Source: Peribolospora baueri
Taxonomy: Eukaryota > Basidiomycota > Peribolosporomycetes > Peribolosporales > Peribolosporaceae
Assembly: GCA_029717555.1 (NCBI GenBank)
Contig: JAMDHS010000024.1
Span: 1 to 64,000 of the forward strand
Direction of reading: 5' to 3'
Length of the DNA: 64,000 nucleotides
The notes below the pieces were generated by a model. That model was given only the letters and a program-made list of their open reading frames with translations, was not told where the DNA came from and ran no database searches. A program made the position numbers and the translations under genes. Positions 54,375 through 64,000 of this stretch are shown piece after piece; position 1 is the stretch's first letter; every line of letters starts with the position of its first letter.

Positions 54375-55792
54375 TCAGGCCTCGACCTCCATTCCATCAT
54401 CCTCCTCGCGATCTTCCTCCTCCCCCTCGTCCCGATAGCCTTCCAGAAGCCCGTTCCGCACCGTCGCGAGCTCCCTCCCCAAGTCCATCTTTTTATCCTC
54501 CCCCTCCTCTTCCTCCTCCTCCACCAGCGAGCCCAACCTCTCCGCGTTCTCCCCGCCTCCCCCTCCCGCCGCATCTCTCCGTTGTTCGCCCGCCTCCTCC
54601 CCAGACGGCAGCTCCTCAGGAACCGCAAGGCCAGTCTCCTCGAGCCTCGCCCTCAGCCTGCCCACCTCAGCCCTCAGCCTTCCGATCTCCATCTCCCTCC
54701 TGCCTATCCTCTTCCTACACCTCACCAGGTACTCATTCGAGTGTCGCAGCAGAGCAACCTTGCTAACCCCCTTGTTCGCCGTCGCACGAGCCCGCACGTC
54801 CTCGGCGGCCGGACCAAGCTGAGATCGATCAAACCGCTCTGCCACCTCGTCCTCCGGTCCTCCGTCCGGACCAAGTACGGTAAAAGTAGCCCCGTCGGCG
54901 TCTTCGGCAATGTGGATGACGGGTAGGAGAGCGCGGAGTTCGTCGAACGAGTGCTTAAGCGAGTCCCGACGTTTCTGCTCTGCCATCTTATGAGAGGACC
55001 TTCGCGACTCGAGGCCGTCCGACGCCGCCGCGTTTCCCGCGGAGGAAGAGGCTATATGCGCGTTGTTGGTCTTGGACGAGGAAGAAGGGGAAAAAGAAGG
55101 CGGGGGGAAGGACGGGGAGGACATCCACGCGTCCCGGTCTCCCCGAGAATTACCTGCCCTGGCTTTCGGGCCGGTCACCGAGCGTGCCGCCGGCGCGGCC
55201 GTACTGGGGGCGATGGGCCTAAAGTGCGTGGTGGTGCCGGAGCCTGACCCAGCCGTCCTCGTCGTCGTCGTCGGCAAGCTGGTCACAGGCGTTGGATCGG
55301 TGACCGCCTTGGCTTTGGCCTTGGCCTTTGCGCTCGACGGTGCGCTCGAGCCTCGACCGGCCTTGGCTGGAGAAGACACGGATGCCGTCTGCTCAACGCC
55401 ACCAGCGGAAGATGCGGCTGGCGAGGTGGAAGCGACGGCGCCGGGGGCGGACATCCTCCCACCGCGCTCTGCACCCACACCGACGATCGAAGAAGACGAA
55501 GGAGAAGAAGAAGACGCAAAGCCAATGCCCATGATGGAAGCGGGCGTGAGTGGCTTGGAAGAAGGCACCTGCGGCGGGGGCATCGCGGCCGCATCCACGA
55601 GGTTGAGGTCGATTGGACTGGGCGTGGACGTGGTATCGCCTTCCTCGCTCGCGTGCGGCCCAACCGGGCTCGGCTCCGCCGAAGCCGCTGAGACGCTCGC
55701 GCGGACTCGAGGAGCGGAGACGGCGGAGCCGGCATTAGCGCCTTGCATCTGGGAGAAGCTAGACGGGGTTGCGGTCATGTTGGGCGACGGCA

Positions 55793-55827
<35 letters not shown>

Positions 55828-57488
55828 GCCGAGACGCTGCGTCGCCGCGCTTGGCTGGCGCTGGCGACGCCACCGGGACCCAGGGCGGGGCTGGAAAGGC
55901 CGGCGGCGTCGCTGCGTTTACGGCTGCGACCGGTCTGAGGCTTGATGAGCGGCGACGGTCTTGCTTTTGCCGCCTTGGCCTCTGCCGTGGCTGTCCGCTT
56001 AGGACGGGAGGACGAGGGGCCGCCTGGGCGGGCAGTGAGGGCGTGTGGAGAGGCCGTCCCTGGCGGCGCGGGAAGACTGGCGAGCGCGGCCTGCTGTTCG
56101 GCGGTCATGGGAAGGAGCATGGGGGAGCTGAGGGCGGAGAGCGCGGCCTGGAGGTGGTGTTGTTGCTCTTGCTGCTGTTGAGGTGCGCCTCCTCCTCCTC
56201 CTTGTTGTGGCATGAGAGCGGGCGAGCTGAGAGGAGAGAGAAAGTCGTAGTGCGGTGTGGCGCCCCCGACGCTGGCGTTACTGAACGCGCTCGCGGGTGT
56301 CATCAAAGGCGTGCCGACAGGCGTGAAGGATTGCTAGACAGACGGAAGAAAAGGATGAGAAGAGAGGGATGAGCGATGAACATGCCTGTGGAAGCGAGCT
56401 CTACCCCGCTGTGATCGCCGTGTCTGTCTGCGGCGAGCGTTGGAGAAAGCGAAAGATTTGCTCACCACGTCCTGTCCGCCCTCTTTCTGCCTCGCCTCTC
56501 CGAAGGCGTGTACGTTCGGGATGAAACTCGTTCCGACGACAGGCATGGGACCGGAGCCGGCGGGCGTGTTCAGTCCATACTGATTCACCACGCCGGAGGA
56601 GGATGGCGTGGGGGAGAAGCCAGAAGGGGCGAGCTGGGGCTGCGATGTGAGATGCATGGACGCGGCGTGGTGGTGGTGGTGGTGCTGCGAAGGCTGCTGC
56701 TGGATGAAGGAGTGCGGCGAGTGGTGGACCTGGACGAGGTGCGCCTGCGAAACGGCGGGGGCAGAGGCGTGAAGGGAATCGGGAAAGGCGGGACTGCCGG
56801 GCGCGGAGATATTGCCTTGCATGCCGGCGGGGACGAAGGGGTTGGGCGAGCCGAACTGCGACGTGGCCGGTTGCAGACCGGGCTGGTGGTGGTGTTGGTG
56901 GTGTGATCGGGTGAGGGAGAGGGAAGCCTGAGGGTGGTTCTGCATCTGGAGCTGCTCAAGCTGCTTCCTGAGCTCCCTCGTTCTCAGCGCTTGAAGCTCG
57001 TCCATGCGCTCCTTTTCTTCGAGCGCGCGCTGAAGCGCCTCGATGGCGGCCTGCTGCTGATCGTTGGGCTGCCCCTGCTCCTGCTGTCCCTGCTGCCCCT
57101 GCTGTCCCTGTTGCCCCTGCTGCGCCTGCCGCTGCTGTTGCTGTTGTCCCTGCTGTTGCTGGGCAGCTCGTGCCGCGGCGACTGCGTGATGAGTCGAGAC
57201 GTCCATGGAGCTCGGAAGCGAGCCTTGGGCGTGGTGGGCGAGGATGGCGTGCATTCCTGCGACGTCGGCGTCTACGGCGTGCGCGTGCGGCGACGAGAGG
57301 GCGTCCATGCTCACGCTGACGGAGGCGACGAGCATGGGGGCGTCCGAGGCGGCGGCGGGCGTGCCGGCGTCGGCGGGCGAGGAGGGGTGAATGAGGGAGG
57401 AGAAGTCATGGAGGCCGGAGGGGAGAGTGAAGTCGGCAAAGTCGAAGGCGGCGTCGATGGAGAAGTCTTGCGACGTTGCAGCGTCCAT
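54375..57488 (-). CDS. bHLH transcription factor with poly-Q regions, about 993 aa
   Basis: Exons 56466-57488 and 54375-56333 join in phase 0 (GGQDV then QSFTPVGTPLMTP). The basic helix-loop-helix domain lies near the C-terminus: SRRSSHKMAEQKRRDSLKHS then FDELRALLPVI, a loop of about 50 residues, then GVSKVALLRHSNEYLVRCRK. The basic region has His-x3-Glu-x2-Arg-Arg spacing (HKMAEQKRR), the usual determinant for E-box CANNTG recognition. A Leu-rich coiled coil follows (EIGRLRAEVGRLRARLEETG), suggesting a bHLH-zip-like dimer. The long N-terminal half is Gln/Ser/Pro/His-rich, typical of activation domains, with GQQGQQGQQGQQ repeats and a CAG-encoded Q11. The acidic tail ends DDGMEVEA. Target genes are unknown. 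Confidence 0.88.
55794..55823. repeat. (CTG)10, encoding poly-Gln in the bHLH protein
   Basis: Pure CAG on the sense strand, giving most of an 11-Gln tract (AEQQQQQQQQQQQVPS). Confidence 0.9.
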
Positions 57489-58550
57489 GGCCGGTGGGGC
57501 GAGACGCGGGTGGAGGGGAGGGGGGGTGGTGCGAGCACGGGCACGGGGGCAGCGAGCGAGCCGTGCTGGCTGGCTTGCTAGCTGGTTGGGTTTTTTTCTT
57601 TCTTGAGCGTGCTAGGGCGAGATGGAGGGAGAGAGAAGAGGAAGTGGCTAGGAGGAGGAAAGGGGATGGTGGAATGTGAAAGACGGATACCAAGAGAAGA
57701 GACAAGACGAGCGACTATGATGGCGGCGACCGGCGATGGACGGCGTTTAATTGCGGCCCCGGTGGACGGACGGACGGAGGCCGAGGCGGAACAGGAAGGA
57801 AGGAAGGAGAGCCGCAGCACTCAACAGGAACGAATCGGGACGCCGGGCTGGGCTGGGCAGGGCGACGCGGGTCAGTGCTGCGGCACGCACAACTCACACG
57901 CACACGCAGGCGCAGATCAAAGCAGCGAGAGCGGCGAAGAGGAAGGAAAGAAAAAAGAAAAAAAGGAGGAAGAAAAAAAAAAACCACGACGACGACGACG
58001 ACGACGACGAACGGATCCATCGGCGCGATCAAAATCAATCTCAGATCATCACATCTTTCGACTCGTCTCATCTCATAAAATCTTCAACCGTCTTCTACCT
58101 ACCATCTCACCCGCCGAAACCGAACCGAACCGAACCGGATGGATGTCTCTATGGCCCAGGCGCTAACTAAAACTGAACTTAGGATACGGTACCATTGTAT
58201 AGGTACCCACGCCACCCTGCGCCCGAACCTCCCCTCGTCTCTAATAAACTCGCGCGCACCCATATCGACGGACACACAGACAGACAGACAGACGGACACA
58301 CATACAGACAGACAGACCTTAAATTCAATTTCTCTATATGTATCTTCTTCCATCTCTCGACAAAAACAATTCCGGAACTACATCTTTCAAGAGCGGAGAA
58401 GGAAACTCGCTCGGACGGACGGACGGACGCGGCGGAGCAGGAAGCATGGAAGCGTGCGCACGGGAGGAAGAACAAGAAAGGAAGGAAGATGGGAACATCT
58501 TCCGACCAGGCTATCTATGAAAGCATCCCCCCGCCCCACCGCTCCCGCCC
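57489..58550. other. Intergenic: promoter of the bHLH gene, 3' flank of ADE12; several microsatellites
   Basis: 1.06 kb. Includes an A-rich tract then (ACG)8 at about 57986-58010, CCGAACCGAACCGAACCGG near 58117-58137, and CAGACAGACAGACAGACGG-type repeats at 58275-58320 and 58413-58430. No gene recognised. Confidence 0.6.
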
Positions 58551-61303
<2,753 letters not shown>

Positions 61304-63369
61304 TTATGGCGACCAAGCCGCGTTGCGGTCTTTGACGGTGGGATCGATGCCCTGTCGACGTTGCGAAATGGAAGAGAACGACGAGAGGTGAAAGGTGAGC
61401 GAAGAGTCAAGGTAGTGTCGACAGGATAAAACAAGAACCCGCCAAGCGGCCCATCCGAGACACTCAGACCTCCGCTTGAACATGTGGAGAAGCGAGGCGA
61501 AGCACAGAGGCGAAGCACTCACGACGGTGATGTACCCGATCAAGCCCTGCTGAAGGACGCCTCCGAGCATCTGCATGTCGAACGTCGCCTGATAGTCGTT
61601 CTCGTGCGCCTCGTCGAAGATGTTCAGCGAGTCACGCCAGTTGCGAGTTCGTCCTCGCGTCTCGCGGATCGGGTTCTCGGAGTAGGGCCAGAGCTGACGG
61701 AATCGGACGTGGAATGGGAAGGGGGTGGGATGAGAGCCGGTTGCCAGGCCCACCACCGATTCGATCCTCGTTCGAACAACCGAAGAAATAGAAGATGGAA
61801 CGCACCTTGTCGATCTCGATGTTAATTTCATCGGGGACGAAGAACTGTCCCGTGTGGACGAGCTTGTTGGACCTGAACGTGTTGTTCGGCATCACCTCGT
61901 AGTCAGTGTGGACGCGCACGTGGACGTGCGTTGCTCGTCCGGTGTAGTAGCCAGGGAAGATGGCTTCGAAAGTGGATGGGAGGGGGGAGACGGGGTGATG
62001 AGTCGGCCAGACCCGTAGACAAACCCTTCTAGTCAATGCGCCCTCCCTCGCCTCGGGCGTTCAGGTTACTCACAAGTGAACTGCGCGAGGCCGTTCTTGT
62101 CCGACGGCAGAGCGGCACGGAGCCAGGTCTCGTGGTCGTTCGTGCGGGGGTAGGCGCTCAGCAGACCCGAGCGCTTGCCGCCAACCTGGGGCTGCTCGTT
62201 CTCCTTGCCCTTCGCGGGAACTGGGTGGCCAGCGTAGTGACCCGTGGCATTGGCGTGCTGCGCGAGGGAATAATTGCGAAAGGGGGAGACATGTCCAGCA
62301 GGCGGATAGACAGCCAGAGCAGAGCAGTCAAATCAAAGCCTCAAGGATGTCCCACATCAGAACACCCCGATTCAGATGATCACAACTCACCCAGACGTCC
62401 ACAAGAACATTCTCGATCGGCTTGCACGTGTTCACGTCAATGACGCCGACGTCCATGAGCTGTCGCAGTAACGCATGGGACGAGAAGGTGAGCAAGTTGT
62501 GCGTACAACCAGCCACTATATATTGAATTCAATGATAGGGCCATGTTGCCGGCTCCGAGGAGGATTGTTTGGACTATAACGGTGGAGGAAGAAGCGCCTA
62601 CTCACGAACAGCAAGCCGAGCTGGTACTCTGCCATGTTCGACCGGATGGGGTGACCCTCGGTGTGGTAGTAGGGCCCCTGCGTTGTCTCCGGCGCTGAAG
62701 GTGGAGATGGGAAATGCTTGTGTTAGAATTTGGATTCAACAAGAGGCCAGGGAACGTCTCGGCCATGGTCCTCGAAACGAGTGCTCGCCGTCCAGGCCAG
62801 CTTCGACCGATCGTACATCCATAATTCAGCCTCGCCGGCATGGTCTCCCAACCGACTCGGCCGACCCCTGCTGGCCCCATCCCCTCTCCAACCTTTCTCC
62901 CGAAATCCGCAATGAAACTCGTAATAGACACTCACCAAGCACACAAGTGTGGTTCTTGATTTGCGTCTCGGCCACCTCGTCGCAGACGAGCTGCTTCTTG
63001 CTCCCCTCCGCAGCTTCGGTGCCAAGGTCATCGTAGGCGCCTTCAATGAAAAGGTCCTTGTGAGCGAGCGAGTCACCGCCGAGGACCTTTTGCGCCCACG
63101 AGCGCTTCCGTGCCGCCGTGTAGGCTGCCACGGCGGGGGCGCAGTGGTATGCGGAGGCTTGGAGGTCGCGGTAGGCCTTGACCTCCTCTGGAGTCGAGGG
63201 CTCCTTGTGAGCTGCAAAAGAAGGGCGGCAAGGCGCCGAATACGGGGCGTTCACCATCAGCAGCTGCCGTTGCCACCTTGCGACCGGATCGGGGGGTGTC
63301 GCTGGTCGACTCACCAGCGACGAGGGCGGCGCCGCCGATGGCGAGCAAGCCAGCGAGAGCAAACTTCAT
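61304..63369 (-). CDS. Secreted intradiol ring-cleavage dioxygenase-like protein
   Basis: Fe(III) enzymes that cleave catechols between the hydroxyls; extracellular fungal members are linked to lignin-type or plant phenolics. Exons: 63315-63369, 62936-63211, 62606-62694, 62391-62459, 62074-62257, 61806-61963, 61523-61693, 61304-61351; 349 aa. The signal peptide is MKFALAGLLAIGGAALVAG. Family landmarks: APETTQGPYYHTEGHPIRSN, LMDVGVIDVNTCKPIENVLV followed by DVWHANATGHYAG, FTSIFPGYYTGRATHVHVRV (the Tyr and His-x-His cluster typical of the iron site), and LVHTGQFFVPDE. The first Tyr of GPYY may also be functional; exact ligands need alignment. No membrane anchor is seen. The N-terminal 110 residues before GPYY are helical and less conserved. 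Confidence 0.88.
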
Positions 63370-64000
63370 GTCGTTCTCTCGGTTATCAATGCGGTGGAGG
63401 AGGGGGAAGGAGGGAAGGAGGGAAGGAGGGAAGGAAGTGAAGGAGGAAGGAGGACGGAGGTCAATCTATACGGCCGGCGAACGGATGGGAGGCGGGTCCG
63501 GGTTGCCTTATATCGCGCCGGCCGACGTGAGCTTCCTTTCGCTCGCGGCTTGAAGACGCGGAGAGCGGAGCGGAAATCAGCCGATGCTGTGGGGCTCGAG
63601 GAGGACGAGCGAAGCGACGAGAGCGAGCTGGCAATGCCATCCGTCTTTCCATATGACCATATCCGAAAGGTATGATTCACCGTCGAGTTGAGTTGTACAC
63701 GTCTTCGCCGGCACAGCGCACGATTTCAGGCACAACCGACGGGCCGACGACCTACAGACCGAGCTTCCGTTACATTCCGAACATCCGCGTTGCCTCGCAC
63801 AAATGGTTTTCCCTCTCACGTGGGCCGACTTGCCATCCTTGCCTTGCAAGCATTCACACGATCATCCAAGTCTTCCGGTCGCGCAGGTCAAGGAGGAGGA
63901 CGTCGGACAAGATCGGCCCCCGTCCGGCAAGGGAACTACTTTTAGCCGCGGGGCAAACGGCGCAGCGAGCGACACATGGCGCAGCCGGCGGCAGGAACCA
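63370..64000. other. Dioxygenase promoter region and window end
   Basis: Just upstream of the dioxygenase ATG lies a purine tract of GGGAAGGA units (63400-63450). A CACGTG E-box occurs at 63817-63822. No gene is recognised before the window ends. Confidence 0.5.

Overview
The window is GC-rich, intron-dense fungal nuclear DNA. Genes sit on both strands, most introns are about 50-150 nt with GT-AG ends, and the gene set is eukaryotic housekeeping. High GC, many small introns per gene (15 exons in IPI1, 8 in NPL4 and GDI1) and large disordered Ser/Pro/Gln-rich proteins suggest a basidiomycete, possibly a Pucciniomycotina (red-yeast-like) lineage. That placement is inference. I see no CRISPR array, rRNA, convincing tRNA, or intact or fossil mobile element.

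Layout. 1-206: C-terminal unit of a (poly)ubiquitin. 873-1943 (-): charged coiled-coil protein. 2448-5244 (+): NPL4. 5931-8121 (-): pyruvate dehydrogenase E2. 8937-11077 (-): Rab GDI. 12601-13408 (-): small secreted protein. 14309-14782 (-): possible small protein. 15480-16791 (-): ERG25-type methylsterol oxidase. 17190-20948 (+): IPI1/TEX10-like ribosome biogenesis factor. 21366-24056 (-): large disordered protein with a C-terminal membrane anchor. 24985-28134 (-): long coiled-coil protein. 29465-30399 (+): GAR transformylase. 30715-33319 (-): dihydroxyacetone kinase, divergent from 34529-36004 (+): class I fructose-bisphosphate aldolase. 36849-37504 (-): truncated, apparently chimeric MFS transporter relic. 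38323-39373 (-): exosome CSL4, divergent from 39620-41886 (+): galactokinase. 42388-45546 (+): eEF2. 46434-50363 (-): NIPA-like Mg transporter, divergent from 50792-53058 (+): SEC12-like ER exchange factor. 53324-54162 (+): weak hypothetical gene. 54375-57488 (-): bHLH transcription factor. 58551-60285 (-): adenylosuccinate synthetase. 61304-63369 (-): secreted intradiol dioxygenase.

The genes do not form one pathway; most are ordinary cell-biology genes. The one adjacency with clear metabolic logic is the divergent dihydroxyacetone kinase / class I aldolase pair, because both enzymes handle DHAP and class I aldolases are uncommon in fungi. A second theme is extreme intron placement at the ends of coding regions. 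The eEF2 start codon is split AT|G, the NPL4 first coding exon is only ATG, the GDI1 first coding exon is 4 nt and apparently uses a GC-AG intron, and the last coding exon of the E2 gene is 6 nt. Exon maps were read by eye from splice signals, phase and protein-family continuity; no alignment was run.
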